Shown: positions 53,987 to 63,388, counted from the first letter of the stretch. The stretch: 64,000 nucleotides of DNA from Paenibacillus dendritiformis (GCF_015845845.1 NZ_LDIG01000062.1:1-64000), one strand, 5' to 3'. Notes: generated from the letters alone by a model not told the origin. Numbers and translations: made by a program.

Positions 53987-55786
53987 TTAAGACAATCTCT
54001 CCAGCTCATCGACGAGCGAGCCGACATAAGCGACGGCTTCCTCGATCGCGGCCGGGCCGGACATATCGACGCCGGTAATCTTGATCAGGTCGAGCGGCTT
54101 CAACGTGCCGCCTGCCTTGAGCGCCTGGAGCCAGCGATCGACGGCCGGCTGGCCTTCCTCCTGGATCATCCGCGCTGCGGCTGTGGACACCGTCAAGCCT
54201 GCGGAATACGTGTATGGATACAGGCCCATGTAGTAATGCGGTTGGCGCATCCACGTCAGATGCGCGCCCTCATCCAGCTCGACGGCGTCGCCCCAGAACT
54301 TGGAGAGGACGGCGCCTTTTTGCTCGGACAGCGTCTTCGCGGTCAGCGGCTCATTGGCGGAAGCGAGATCATATACGCGGCGCTGCATCTCGCCTTCGAG
54401 CAGATGCGTGACAAAGTTATGGTAATACGTGCTCAGCTGCTGCTGAATAACCCATCTCTTCATCCGGCTGTCGGACGATTGCTTCATAATGTGCTGGGCC
54501 AGCAGCATCTCGTTCATCGTCGACGGCGCTTCAATGAAGTACATCGCCGGGCGGTAGGTCGCATACGGCTGATAGCGGCCGGCGAGCGCGAAGTGGCCGG
54601 CATGGCCCAGCTCATGCGCCAGCGTGAACGCCCCGCGCATATTGTCCGCCCAGGAAATGAGAATGTACGGATGCGCTCCGTACGGCGACGAACAGAACGC
54701 GCCGGTCGATTTGCCGACATTGTCGGCGTAATCGATCCAGCGATTGTTCAGCGCATCCCTGATAATCTGGCCGTATTCCGGGCCGAGCACCTCCAGCGAT
54801 TCGGCAATCAGCTTCCCTGCCTCTTCGATCGAGATATGCGGATTGTATTCCGGATCGAGCGGCGCCTTCAGATCGCAGAACAACATCTTGTCGAGCCCGA
54901 GCTCGCGCTGCTTCAGCTTGGCGTAGCGGCGCATGTGGGGCGCCAATTGTTCCTGGATAATATCCAAAATATTATGGTACATCTCGAGCGTCACTTCCTG
55001 CGGCTGCAGCAGCATCTCCGTTACGGAGTTATATTTGCGGAGGCGGGACAGGACGACCTGCTTCTTCACTTCCGTCGCGTACGTCTGCGCGAACGTATGC
55101 TGGTAAGCTTTGAGCGTCTCCGAGAACGACGCGTATGCGGCGCGGCGCAGCGTATGGTCGGGAGACATTTCATATTTGCCTTCGTACAGGGCGAACGAGA
55201 CCGGCCACTTCGTTCCGTCCCCTGCTTCAACGTCAGCGAATGACATGTCGGACAGCTTGCTGCGCAGATAGATGCGGTACGGGGCGCCGAACAGCTCGCC
55301 CAGCGACGCGAAAGCGGCTTCCGTCTCCGCGGACAGGCGATGCGGCTTCGTCTCGAGCAGATCGGTCAGCCCTTTGCGGTAAATGGCAAGCTTCGGCTCT
55401 TCCTCCAGGAATCGCTCCACCGTGCCCTCCGGCAGCGCCAAAATCTCGGATGAAATAAAGGATAGCTGCGAATTGACTTGCGAGAGCACATCGCCCGCGA
55501 TGCTGGAGTTCGCCTGGTTGACCGGATCCGTGCCATCCCCGGACTGCTGCAAATGCGCATATGTATTGGCCCGTGACATTCGTACAATCAGCGCGTCCCG
55601 GGCTTCGAGACAGGCGAGCAGCGCGGCTGCGCTCTCGCCCAGCGTGCCTTTATGCCGGGTGACCTCGGCCACATCCTTTTGAATCTTCTTCAATTCTTCC
55701 TTCCAGGCTTCCTGACTTGGATACAGGTCGCTCAAATTCCAGGTCGCCTTGATCGGCACTTCGGAACGCTTCGGTCTTGCTTGCAT
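53987..55786 (-). CDS. pepF: Oligoendopeptidase F
   Basis: About 599 residues, an M3-family zinc metallopeptidase that cleaves oligopeptides in the cytoplasm. The zinc motif HELGH (about 391-395) in TLAHELGHAGHFALAG is followed by APSTMNEMLL, whose Glu is the third ligand. The N-terminal half contains the helical domain DLYPSQEAW. AAGGAG is ten bases before the chosen ATG (55786); an upstream in-frame ATG would add eight residues without a site. It is a single gene. Confidence 0.92.
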   Translation of the reverse strand: MQARPKRSEVPIKATWNLSDLYPSQEAWKEELKKIQKDVAEVTRHKGTLGESAAALLACLEARDALIVRMSRANTYAHLQQSGDGTDPVNQANSSIAGDVLSQVNSQLSFISSEILALPEGTVERFLEEEPKLAIYRKGLTDLLETKPHRLSAETEAAFASLGELFGAPYRIYLRSKLSDMSFADVEAGDGTKWPVSFALYEGKYEMSPDHTLRRAAYASFSETLKAYQHTFAQTYATEVKKQVVLSRLRKYNSVTEMLLQPQEVTLEMYHNILDIIQEQLAPHMRRYAKLKQRELGLDKMLFCDLKAPLDPEYNPHISIEEAGKLIAESLEVLGPEYGQIIRDALNNRWIDYADNVGKSTGAFCSSPYGAHPYILISWADNMRGAFTLAHELGHAGHFALAGRYQPYATYRPAMYFIEAPSTMNEMLLAQHIMKQSSDSRMKRWVIQQQLSTYYHNFVTHLLEGEMQRRVYDLASANEPLTAKTLSEQKGAVLSKFWGDAVELDEGAHLTWMRQPHYYMGLYPYTYSAGLTVSTAAARMIQEEGQPAVDRWLQALKAGGTLKPLDLIKITGVDMSGPAAIEEAVAYVGSLVDELERLS

Positions 55787-55884
55787 GCGATCAACTCTCC
55801 TTTTTGCCATAAAATAGAATATCCCACTCTATCCTGATACGATGGTATCACAAAACGGACACAATTTGAGCGTTCCGCTGAAAA

Positions 55885-55925
55885 AAAGAAAGACACCCCC
55901 GGCAAAATCCAAGGAGTGCGCAAGT
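55885..55925 (-). terminator. Probable terminator of the bshB2-like gene
   Basis: GCACTCC and GGGGTGT pair with one wobble on the minus strand, followed by CTTTCTTTTTTTC. It lies 20 bases after the stop. Confidence 0.6.
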
Positions 55926-55943
55926 CTCGGTTCATTCCAAAAT

Positions 55944-56660
55944 CTAGCTTTCTTTATGTAAGTCATCCAGCACCGAATGCTCCCGAACGGCCGGGCGATG
56001 CACGCCCCGCTTCCATACGAGCGCGAACGCTTCCCCGCGCATCCGTTCATCGGGAGGCAGTGTCTGCAGGTCGCCGCCGAATACACGTTCAATGGACAAG
56101 ATTTGGGATTCGTGGGCGCGCAGGGCTGCCGCCTTCATCTCCCAATATGGCGCAGCCTCCAGCCTAATCACCGAATCCGTCTCCGCTTCGGGAACCGTCA
56201 TCGGCATATTGTAGTACAGCTTCTGCACATGCGGGCAGCTCCCGCTCCATACCGCCTCGTTGACGGCATGATGGATGGCGATGTGATCCGGATGCCCGCT
56301 GATTCCGCCCTCGGGAAAGGTGACAACGACCGCAGCCCGGTGCCGGTTGAGGAACGCGGCAATCTTCTCCACTAACTCCCTCCGCGGGACGGAGGATAAT
56401 TGTCCATCCGGATATCGCAGCAGTTCAATGTCCGCCAAGCCCATAATTGCGCCGGCCGCCGCCAGCTCCCGCTCCCGCCGCGCTGCCAGCTCCTCCCGGC
56501 TCATCGGGCCAAGGCGGCCCGGCTTCCCCGCCTCTCCGCTCGTGGCCGTCAGAAGAGTGGCGGTCACGCCCTGATCCGCCAGAGAGCGGATCAAGCAAGC
56601 GCACCCGAACGTCTCGTCGTCCGGATGCGCATAAATAAATCCGACGGTATGTGTCAACAC
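55944..56660 (-). CDS. bshB2: PIG-L-family deacetylase, BshB2-like
   Basis: A 238-residue zinc-dependent N-acetylglucosaminyl deacetylase. AHPDDE (11-16) and the distal HPDHIAIH (about 125-132) hold the metal ligands. In Bacillales BshB1 and BshB2 remove acetate from GlcNAc-malate in bacillithiol synthesis; the sequence resembles BshB2 more by length and the SGEAGKPG motif. The start is a GTG with AGGAG seven bases before it. No bshA or bshC gene is here, so the exact role stays inferred. Confidence 0.8.
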   Translation of the reverse strand: MLTHTVGFIYAHPDDETFGCACLIRSLADQGVTATLLTATSGEAGKPGRLGPMSREELAARRERELAAAGAIMGLADIELLRYPDGQLSSVPRRELVEKIAAFLNRHRAAVVVTFPEGGISGHPDHIAIHHAVNEAVWSGSCPHVQKLYYNMPMTVPEAETDSVIRLEAAPYWEMKAAALRAHESQILSIERVFGGDLQTLPPDERMRGEAFALVWKRGVHRPAVREHSVLDDLHKES

Positions 56661-56758
56661 AGTTCAGCTCCTGTTCAAGTCTCATATGCGGCTACGTAAC
56701 ATTATAATGGAGCTGGAGGCGGCGCCACAACCTTGGTCTGGCTTCCCTGCCGGGGAGT

Positions 56759-57259
56759 TCAGCGGCCAAAGGCATGCTGCAGCGCTTCTACGACAACCCC
56801 GTCGGGAAGCGAGTAGCTGGCCGGCACCCTGCTCAGAAGCTGGCGCCACAACGTGTCATCCGCCGGTTGCGGCGCGGCCGCCTGGACAGGGTCTGGCGGC
56901 GGATGCGGAATTCCAGCCGCATCGGAGGCCGTGCCGCCATGCGCCATGTCGGGGGCCGGCGGCGGCGATGGCGCTTCTTCCGCCGGTGGAGGGAGCGGCG
57001 TCGCCAAGGCTTGCTCCCGGTGCGGGGAATCCGCCCCGAGCGGCCCGCTGCGCGATGGCTGGAGCAGCGGGCGCGTTCTTCGCTGCAGCCGCTTCCCGAG
57101 GGCCAGCCGCCAGCCGCGCTTGCCTGGCGTGCGCCGGGACTGGCGGCGCAGCCTCCGCCTGGCGCCTGCTCGCATCGCCGTTCTTTTCTTCCGCACCGCC
57201 TTCCTCGGACGGGCGGCCCCTGCGAACCTCCGCCTGATAGTACTTGTCAGCTTCGCCAT
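56759..57259 (-). CDS. Arg-rich/Pro-rich protein of unknown function
   Basis: About 166 residues. The N-terminal 65 residues are extremely basic (RRRFAGAARPRK, RKKRTAMRAGARRRLRRQSRR), the middle is Pro/Ala-rich (PLPPPAEEAPSPPPAPD) and only the last 30 residues (LWRQLLSRVPASYSLPDGVVVEAL) look like a structured domain. GGAGG lies eight bases before the ATG. Locally the DNA is unusually GC-rich. It lies directly before a glycosyltransferase gene and could be part of a spore or cell-surface glycoprotein system. A second frame over the same DNA is less likely because it has no site. Confidence 0.6.
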   Translation of the reverse strand: MAKLTSTIRRRFAGAARPRKAVRKKRTAMRAGARRRLRRQSRRTPGKRGWRLALGKRLQRRTRPLLQPSRSGPLGADSPHREQALATPLPPPAEEAPSPPPAPDMAHGGTASDAAGIPHPPPDPVQAAAPQPADDTLWRQLLSRVPASYSLPDGVVVEALQHAFGR

Positions 57260-57291
57260 AAGCTGCACCTCCATCCATCAATCTCAAAGTC

Positions 57292-58536
57292 TTACCGGAG
57301 AGGCCGGACCTTTTCTTCCATTCCGGCTGCGCTGTAATAGATATCGAGAACCCGTCCGGTCATCGCCTCGAGCGACCAATGCGTCCGTCCCCAAGCCTGA
57401 GCCTGCGCCCCCACCTGCAGCCGGAAGGACTCATTATCGAGCCCCAATTGCAGATGATGCAGAAGCTGTTCGCTGCGTCCTGCTTCGGATACGAGGCCGG
57501 TCACGCCATGCTCGACCATCTCCGGAATTCCGCCCGCATTCGATACGATGACCAGCTTGCCGGCCACCTGCGCCTCCATGACCGCAAAGGGTTGATTATC
57601 CTGAATGCTGGGAAGAACGAACAGATCCGACTGCCTTATCAGAGCAGGAACATCCTGGCGCCTGCCAAGGAAGAACACATGCTCCGCCAGGCCCAGCGAT
57701 GCCGTCATATCCCGCAGCTCCGTTTCGGCCTCGCCATCTCCCACCAGCCAGCAGACCCAATCCTGGCGAATCGCCTTAAGCGAATGCAGAGCTTGCAGCA
57801 AAAAGACATGTCCCTTGACAGCATTGAACCTCGCTGGACAAATGATCACCTTCTTCCCTTGAGGCGGAGCCCAATCCGTAGGCGCTTCCATCTCGCGGAT
57901 GAAGGCTTCGACGTCCATTCCGCTCGGGGAGACGATCAGCCGGTCCGGATGTACCCCGAACTCCCGGATCATCAGATCCTGCAGCCAGCGGGTAGGCATG
58001 AGCGTCAATCGCGAGCAGGATGCGCCCAGCCGCTCTCTCAGGGCCGAGTAAGCCCAGATCGCAGGGCGGCGCTCGGGCCCATCCAGCCCCATCACCTTCA
58101 AGTTGCGGAACCACTCCAGGGCGAGGCAGCCGTGAATCGTCGATACAAGAGGCATTGCCGGCGGCTTGATGCGCGAGAGAGCATACGCGGTGACGATATC
58201 CTGCGCATGAATGATGTCGTACTGGCTTATATCCAGATGCAGGGCAGCCAGTTCAAACCCGTACCGCTCCACTTCGCATTGCCGTATCCACGGATCCAAT
58301 CCGGGCAGATGTTGATCGAAGTATGGGTTGGACTGCGCGGCGATAAAAGGGAGAAGCTTCTCTTTTTCCAATACCCGGTTGCGGGGATAAATGCCGTATC
58401 CGTTCTCGTTCGGGGTTGGGCACAGAAAATCGGCCTGATGGCCTTGGCGCTCCAATCCCGTCTTCAAGTGCTCGACATAGGTATTGATTCCGCCTGCGCT
58501 CGGAATCCCCCAATAGCTCGCGATCAGGATTTTCAT
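57292..58536 (-). CDS. GT4-family glycosyltransferase
   Basis: A 415-residue GT-B glycosyltransferase. The N-terminal domain starts MKILIASYWG with GGINTYVEHL, and the C-terminal nucleotide-sugar domain has VVSPSGMDVEAF-like contact, PARFNAVKGHVFLLQAL and the E-x7-E motif in PFAVMEAQVAGKLVIVSNAGGIPEMV. GGAG is four bases before the ATG. It lies between an Arg/Pro-rich protein and an NAD-dependent epimerase, and probably decorates a cell or spore surface polymer. Acceptor and donor are unknown. Confidence 0.88.
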   Translation of the reverse strand: MKILIASYWGIPSAGGINTYVEHLKTGLERQGHQADFLCPTPNENGYGIYPRNRVLEKEKLLPFIAAQSNPYFDQHLPGLDPWIRQCEVERYGFELAALHLDISQYDIIHAQDIVTAYALSRIKPPAMPLVSTIHGCLALEWFRNLKVMGLDGPERRPAIWAYSALRERLGASCSRLTLMPTRWLQDLMIREFGVHPDRLIVSPSGMDVEAFIREMEAPTDWAPPQGKKVIICPARFNAVKGHVFLLQALHSLKAIRQDWVCWLVGDGEAETELRDMTASLGLAEHVFFLGRRQDVPALIRQSDLFVLPSIQDNQPFAVMEAQVAGKLVIVSNAGGIPEMVEHGVTGLVSEAGRSEQLLHHLQLGLDNESFRLQVGAQAQAWGRTHWSLEAMTGRVLDIYYSAAGMEEKVRPLR

Positions 58537-58638
58537 CGTTCTCCATCCCTTTGGTGTATTGTCCATTTATACTATGACGGAACGGCATCTGATGAGAGGT
58601 ACAGGTACCCTGGTTTTGAAGTGTGTACCGGGAAAAGG

Positions 58639-59559
58639 TCAGGCGTCCATCTTCCTCGCCGCGTAATCGCGGTACATTTCCAGCACGCCTTCGGCCAGAC
58701 TGCGGCTCGGCCGCCACTGCAACCGCTCCCATGCAAGCCGGTTATCCAGACAACTATGCTTGATGTCCCCTTCCCGCGCCGGGCCATACTCAATCTCGAA
58801 GCCGCTCCCGTGAATTTTTTGCAGCAGGCCAATCAACCGGTTCAAGGTGACAGACACGCCCGTGCTTACATGAATCGTCTCCTTCTCGCCCGAGCGGGCA
58901 GCGGCAAGATTGGCCTGCACCACATCATGGACATGAATGAAATCGCGCGCCTGTTCTCCGTCTCCATGGACGCGAATACGCCCATCCTCGTGCAATTGGC
59001 GAATAAAGGCGGCGATAACGCCGCCCTCGCTGCCGACCACCTGTCTCGGCCCGAATTCATTGCTGTAGCGAAGAATCGTATAAGGAATGCCGTAGAGCAG
59101 GTGAAATAGACGGATATAGCTTTCCGCGGCCCATTTGGACAGCCCGTAATACGACACGGGGCAGATTGGAGATTGCTCCGTCGTGCGCCCCTCCGGCATA
59201 TTTCCGTATACGGCGGCGGTCGAAGCAAATATGAATTTGCGTATCCCGCTTTCGCGGCAGACGCTCAACAGCCGCACCGTACCTCTGATGCTGGCATCAT
59301 AGCCGGGATTGTGAACGGAGCGGGCAACGTCGACCTGCCCCGCCAGATGAAATAGGATATCCGGCCGGATGCGCAGGATAATCTCGTCGCAGTGCTCGCT
59401 GCGAATATCGGCGACGTGCAGTTCGGCGTCCCGGGGAACGCGCCGCTCGCGGCCGGAAGACAGATTGTCAATAACATGAACGTCGGCTCCCTGATCAAGC
59501 AGCGCCTCGGCCAAGTGAGAGCCGATAAATCCCGCCCCGCCCGTTACAACGGCTTTCAT
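58639..59559 (-). CDS. NAD-dependent sugar epimerase/dehydratase (GalE-like)
   Basis: A 306-residue short-chain dehydrogenase of the extended class. GGAGFIGSH binds NAD (7-15), and the catalytic YYGLSKW (Tyr-x3-Lys) lies near residue 140 with the Ser of ASTAAVYG before it. RYSNEFGPRQ and DFIHVHDVV are typical for UDP-sugar epimerases. GAGGTG precedes the ATG at 59559. The nearby glycosyltransferase gene suggests that it provides a nucleotide-sugar for the same polymer. Exact epimerisation is not known. Confidence 0.87.
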   Translation of the reverse strand: MKAVVTGGAGFIGSHLAEALLDQGADVHVIDNLSSGRERRVPRDAELHVADIRSEHCDEIILRIRPDILFHLAGQVDVARSVHNPGYDASIRGTVRLLSVCRESGIRKFIFASTAAVYGNMPEGRTTEQSPICPVSYYGLSKWAAESYIRLFHLLYGIPYTILRYSNEFGPRQVVGSEGGVIAAFIRQLHEDGRIRVHGDGEQARDFIHVHDVVQANLAAARSGEKETIHVSTGVSVTLNRLIGLLQKIHGSGFEIEYGPAREGDIKHSCLDNRLAWERLQWRPSRSLAEGVLEMYRDYAARKMDA

Positions 59560-59714
59560 GTCCAACACCTCACTTTTTCTCGCTACCATAATACGTGGGA
59601 GAGACATGTATGGCATGGGACAATCGTTCTCGGTAGATCAATTCCGCCGGCGGATTGCAAAAAACTGCGGCGAGGCGGGCCAAATGACTCGGCCTCTGAA
59701 GGCCAGCGTCCGCT

Positions 59715-60947
59715 TTACGCGTCCAGCCCGGCGGTAACCCAGGCCAGCGGATTGACGAGCGCCGACCAATCCTGCTCCATCTCGGCTGCGGTCAACAGAC
59801 ATTCATCCAGTCCGCGCTCAATCCGGGAGCGATCCGGAGCTATGCCGATAAGCACCAGCTCGTTCACCCGGTCTCCCCATTGCTCATGCCAGCGCTGGCG
59901 CAAATCCGGCTCCTCCTCCAGAATCATCTCCCTCTCTTCCGGCGTGGCGGCAGCGAGCCAATAGCCGGCCGGCCCGATCTGGATCGAATGTCCGGCCTGG
60001 CTCAGGCTAATGGCGATATCCGATGCCGGAGCGAGCCAGAGCATGCCTTTGGCCCGTATAATCTCGTCCGGCCAGTCATTCATGAACCGGTACAGCCGTT
60101 CCGGATGGAACGGTTGCTGCCGCCGGTATACGAAAGAGGTGATGCCGTACTCATCGGTCTCCGGCGTATGGGCTTCGAGTTCACGCTCCGCGATCCAGGC
60201 GGCGGTATGGCTCGCGCTCTCGAAGTCGAACAAACCCGTGTTCAGAATTTGCTTCGGATCCACTTGACCGTTCACGGTGCGAATGATGCGCGCCTCCGGC
60301 TGCAGCTCCCGCAGTACGCCTTCGAGCTTCTTCAGTTCCTCTTCCGCCACCGAGTCGCACTTGTTCAACAGCAGCACGTTGCTGCATTCTATCTGATCGA
60401 TGAGGAGATCGACAACGCTGCGGTTGTCCTCCTCCCCCGCCTGCTGCTTCCGGTCGAGCAGCGATTCCCCTGACGCGAAATCATGCCAGAACCGGCTCGC
60501 GTCGACAACCGTGACCAAGCAATCCAGCCGGACGAGCGAGGGAAGATCAATGCCCAGCGCTTCATCCGCATACGTCAGCGTCTGCGCAACGGGCAAGGGC
60601 TCGGAGATACCTGTCGACTCGATCAAAATATAATCGTACCGGCCTTCCTTGGCCAGCCGCTCGACCTCCCGCAGCAGATCTTCGCGCAGCGTGCAGCAGA
60701 TGCATCCGTTCGACATCTCCACCAGCTTCTCTTCGGTCCGCGACAGGTTCGAGCCCGATTTCACCAGATCGGCGTCAATATTAATTTCGCTCATATCGTT
60801 GACAATCACCGCCACCTTGAGCCCTTGGCGGTTATTCAGCACATGATTCAATACGGTCGTCTTCCCGGCGCCGAGGAAGCCGCTCAATACCGTTACGGGA
60901 ACTTGTCCGCCAGGATGTGCACCCGGCGTTAATGTCTGTTCTGCCAT
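59715..60947 (-). CDS. CobW/COG0523-family GTPase, zinc-responsive (YciC/ZNG type)
   Basis: About 410 residues. The P-loop SGFLGAGKTT (22-31), Cys82-Ile-Cys84-Cys85 metal-binding motif (GCICCTLRED), LVTVVDAS and NKCD (NKxD) guanine motif are present, and the C-terminal CobW domain has the WHEQWGDRVNELVLIG motif. Such GTPases insert or supply zinc under deficiency. GGAGG is 11 bases before the ATG chosen; the ATG 18 bases upstream overlaps the ribosome-binding site. A Zur-like box covers the promoter. Confidence 0.88.
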   Translation of the reverse strand: MAEQTLTPGAHPGGQVPVTVLSGFLGAGKTTVLNHVLNNRQGLKVAVIVNDMSEINIDADLVKSGSNLSRTEEKLVEMSNGCICCTLREDLLREVERLAKEGRYDYILIESTGISEPLPVAQTLTYADEALGIDLPSLVRLDCLVTVVDASRFWHDFASGESLLDRKQQAGEEDNRSVVDLLIDQIECSNVLLLNKCDSVAEEELKKLEGVLRELQPEARIIRTVNGQVDPKQILNTGLFDFESASHTAAWIAERELEAHTPETDEYGITSFVYRRQQPFHPERLYRFMNDWPDEIIRAKGMLWLAPASDIAISLSQAGHSIQIGPAGYWLAAATPEEREMILEEEPDLRQRWHEQWGDRVNELVLIGIAPDRSRIERGLDECLLTAAEMEQDWSALVNPLAWVTAGLDA

Positions 60948-60965
60948 AGAAATTGTATCCTCCAT

Positions 60966-61017
60966 TATTCGTAATTATTACGATTTAATCTTATAGGCGT
61001 CATCCCGCTGCTGTCAA
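60966..61017 (-). promoter_or_regulatory. Promoter with Zur box of the zinc GTPase gene
   Basis: The interrupted palindrome at 60966-60986 (TCGTAAT-T-ATTACGA core) matches the Bacillus Zur box (AAATCGTAATNATTACGATTT) at nearly all positions. On the minus strand TTGACA (61012-61017), a 16-bp spacer and TATAAG (60990-60995) form the promoter; the box lies right after it. It should be released when zinc is scarce. Confidence 0.75.
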
Positions 61018-61320
61018 GCGCCGAAGCAGAAGCGATGGACGAAGAGCTTGATTCCTTGTCGATCCGAGTTCGATTATACGTTCTCAGCGGTTGCTGCTCT
61101 GACATCTAAACGCGTCTTTCAGCGCTCTTTTGATCGTTCTCCCAACCGCTCAGGACTTCCCTTCCTGGGTTACGTGTGTTACGCTCACTCTCCCGGCCGC
61201 TCAGGCAAGGGGCTCCCCACAGTCTTGTACCCCCTTCGCGAATCGCTTAGAGTGGGGTTACGGCTCCATTTAAGCATCAAAAAAACTGCCTTGCGGCAGC
61301 TTTTTCTTCGATGAGTACGA
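61018..61320. other. Gene-free stretch upstream of the zinc GTPase
   Basis: No start signal or conserved frame is seen. It contains imperfectly repeated CCGCTCAGG words (near 61146 and 61196) and ends with the rodA terminator. The rest shows nothing that I can interpret. Confidence 0.5.
61278..61306 (-). terminator. Terminator of rodA
   Basis: AGCTGCC and GGCAGTT arms with a GCAA loop are flanked by A- and T-runs (TTTTTTT on the minus strand), about 15 bases after the stop. Confidence 0.85.
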
Positions 61321-62454
61321 TCACAGCTCCAGCAGGTTCGGTTCCTCCTGGTGGATTTTGACGCTCATCACGAGCCCGATCGATATCATATTGGTGAGCA
61401 GCGAACTCCCGCCGTAGCTGATGAACGGCAGCGACAAGCCCGTAAGCGGCATCAGTCCGATATGCATCGCGATGTTTTCGAATATTTGCAGCGTGAACAT
61501 CGCAATAATGCCGATAATGAGGTAGGCGCCCTCCAAATCTTTGCATGCGCCGGCAATAAGCACCATGCGATAAATAAGCGCGAAGTACAGCAGGATCAGG
61601 CAGGCCGAGCCGAGGAAACCGAACTCCTCGCCGATGACGACAAAGATCGAATCCGAATAGCTGTACGGAATATAACCGTTATGCACGAAAAAGCCTTTGA
61701 GAAAGCCGTCTCCCGAAAAATTCCCCGACCCGATGGCCCGGATCGAATTCATGACATGCCAGCCTCCATCCGGATTGCTCGCCGGGTCCAGGAATGCCTC
61801 GATGCGGGAAAACTGATGGGGCTTAATCAGCTTTATCAATAAGTCGCGATTGTGATAATACAGCACCAGAACCGTTCCGACAGCGGCGGCAGCCGCAGAT
61901 AGACCGGCGATCATATGGGACAGGCGGGCATTCGCCATCCACAGCATCGCGACAAAAATCGATACAAATACGATTGCCGTGCCCAAATCCGGCTGTTTGT
62001 AAATCAAGTACATCGGAACCGCCACGACAAGGCCTAGCGGAACGATATCCCGGGTCAGTCTAAGCGTCTCGCCGTCCCTTCGCCCCAGCAAGCGGGCCAG
62101 CAGCATAATAATGAACAGCTTCATGAACTCGGACGGCTGGAATTGCTGGCCTCCAATCGCGATCCAGCGCGTAGATCCGTTGATGTTCACCCCTTTGAAC
62201 ATGACGAGCAGAAGCAATCCGATACCGATAACGTAAAGGATGACGGATAAATAGTGGACGACGATGCGGTAATCGAACCAAGCGGTAACGAGCAGCGGGA
62301 TGAACAGAACAACGTACAGCTTGATGTTGTCCATATGCATGCCTTCATATTTGGTATTCACCGTCGCGCTATATACGACGATGGTGCTAATCGCCATGAA
62401 GCACAGCACCAGCCAGAGCAGCAGCGGATCGAGCCGCTTCCATTTTCGCAGCAT
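61321..62454 (-). CDS. rodA: SEDS-family peptidoglycan polymerase RodA/FtsW
   Basis: A 377-residue membrane protein with ten predicted helices. Landmarks are GSTRWIAIGGQQFQPSEFMKL (catalytic-loop region), QPDLGTAIVF, a large extracytoplasmic loop with GWHVMNSIRAIGSGNFSGDGFLKG, and FENIAMHIGLMPLTGLSLPFISYGGSSL near the C-terminus. RodA polymerises glycan strands during cell elongation together with a class B penicillin-binding protein, which is not in the window. It could be an alternative RodA/SpoVE paralogue. GAGGT precedes the ATG. Confidence 0.88.
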   Translation of the reverse strand: MLRKWKRLDPLLLWLVLCFMAISTIVVYSATVNTKYEGMHMDNIKLYVVLFIPLLVTAWFDYRIVVHYLSVILYVIGIGLLLLVMFKGVNINGSTRWIAIGGQQFQPSEFMKLFIIMLLARLLGRRDGETLRLTRDIVPLGLVVAVPMYLIYKQPDLGTAIVFVSIFVAMLWMANARLSHMIAGLSAAAAAVGTVLVLYYHNRDLLIKLIKPHQFSRIEAFLDPASNPDGGWHVMNSIRAIGSGNFSGDGFLKGFFVHNGYIPYSYSDSIFVVIGEEFGFLGSACLILLYFALIYRMVLIAGACKDLEGAYLIIGIIAMFTLQIFENIAMHIGLMPLTGLSLPFISYGGSSLLTNMISIGLVMSVKIHQEEPNLLEL

Positions 62455-62499
62455 TACGTTATACCTCTTCTATGTATTGAATCATCTGCCCCGCATGAC

Positions 62500-62530
62500 A
62501 AACAAACCCTTCAGCTAGCCGAAGGGCGCG
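62500..62530 (-). terminator. Hairpin between the DsbA-like and rodA genes
   Basis: CCCTTC and GAAGGG arms flank GGCTAGCT and are followed by TTTGTTTG on the minus strand. It lies about 50 bases upstream of rodA and downstream of the DsbA-like gene and may insulate the two, as a second terminator. Confidence 0.55.
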
Positions 62531-62632
62531 GTAACAGGAAGATCTTGTCACGTGAATACTACCCCATCCCCCTGCCGTTGTCAACCGCGAGCGCAGACTC
62601 CCGGCTGCGACGGATATTCCGTTATTTCGCTG

Positions 62633-62667
62633 CAAAAAACGGGCCGCCTCCAGGCAAACCCGCTGTT
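62633..62667 (-). terminator. Terminator of the DsbA-like gene
   Basis: GCGGG...CCCGT with an inner GCCT/AGGC pair forms a hairpin followed by TTTTTTG on the minus strand, 11 bases after the stop. Confidence 0.75.
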
Positions 62668-62677
62668 TTCTGCGTCT

Positions 62678-63388
62678 CTATTTGGCTGCCTGATCTTTTT
62701 GCCGGCTCAGCTCCGACAAGATGGCGTCCCGGATCCCCTCATAAGAAATGTCCTCGACCTCTCGCCCGTTCACCAATACCGTCGGCGTGCCGCCAATCTT
62801 GAACTTGCGCGCAATCTCCATATCGGCCTTTACCGTATCGAGATGCTTCAGATCCTTCAGCTCGGCTCGGAACTGTTCGGCATCGATCGACGGGATATCC
62901 CGCTCTACCAGACGGGTCAGGAACGATTCGTTCGCCCAAGCTTCGTCCTTCTCGCCCTGAAGCTCGTTGATTCGCTTGTGGTAGGTCCAGAACGCGGATT
63001 CGTCCATATGATGGATTATCTCTCCCGCTACGGCCGCAAGCTCCGAATCCGGGGCCAGAAACGGATAATGGATGTAGTAAAAGGCGGCGGTGCCGTCTGC
63101 GATATATTCCTCATGCAGCTTCGACAGCACGAGCTCGGTCCAGCGCTTGCAAGCCGGACATTTGTAATCGCCGAATTCGACGATGCGGATCGGAGCGTTC
63201 CGATCTCCCATCGCGGGCTGGAGATCATAATTCAGTTCCTGTTCCGGAACCTCCAGAGAGGCGGACGGCTGTTCTTCCTCGCGGCCGGACGTCCCGGCCA
63301 GACTTGCCGCCAGCCATATGACCAGCAGCACAAGCACGATGGCGCTGGCCAGCAGGATTCCCTTATTCATGGAGGATTTGTTCTGCAA
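62678..63388 (-). CDS. DsbA-family thiol-disulfide oxidoreductase, membrane-anchored (BdbD-like)
   Basis: A 236-residue protein with a signal anchor (about 9-30) and an extracytoplasmic thioredoxin fold with Cys77-Pro-Ala-Cys80, an inserted helical domain (about 110-180) and the cis-proline motif GGTPTVLVNG near 205. This is the BdbD type that introduces disulfide bonds into secreted proteins, usually with a BdbC partner, which is not here. The start is a TTG with AAGGAG ten bases before it; an ATG six codons later has none. Confidence 0.85.
   Translation of the reverse strand: MQNKSSMNKGILLASAIVLVLLVIWLAASLAGTSGREEEQPSASLEVPEQELNYDLQPAMGDRNAPIRIVEFGDYKCPACKRWTELVLSKLHEEYIADGTAAFYYIHYPFLAPDSELAAVAGEIIHHMDESAFWTYHKRINELQGEKDEAWANESFLTRLVERDIPSIDAEQFRAELKDLKHLDTVKADMEIARKFKIGGTPTVLVNGREVEDISYEGIRDAILSELSRQKDQAAK

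Noticed and set aside
56856-57287. Alternative minus-strand frame over the Arg-rich gene
   Set aside because: It has no ribosome-binding site, while the frame starting at 57259 has GGAGG at the right distance and a well-formed C-terminus.
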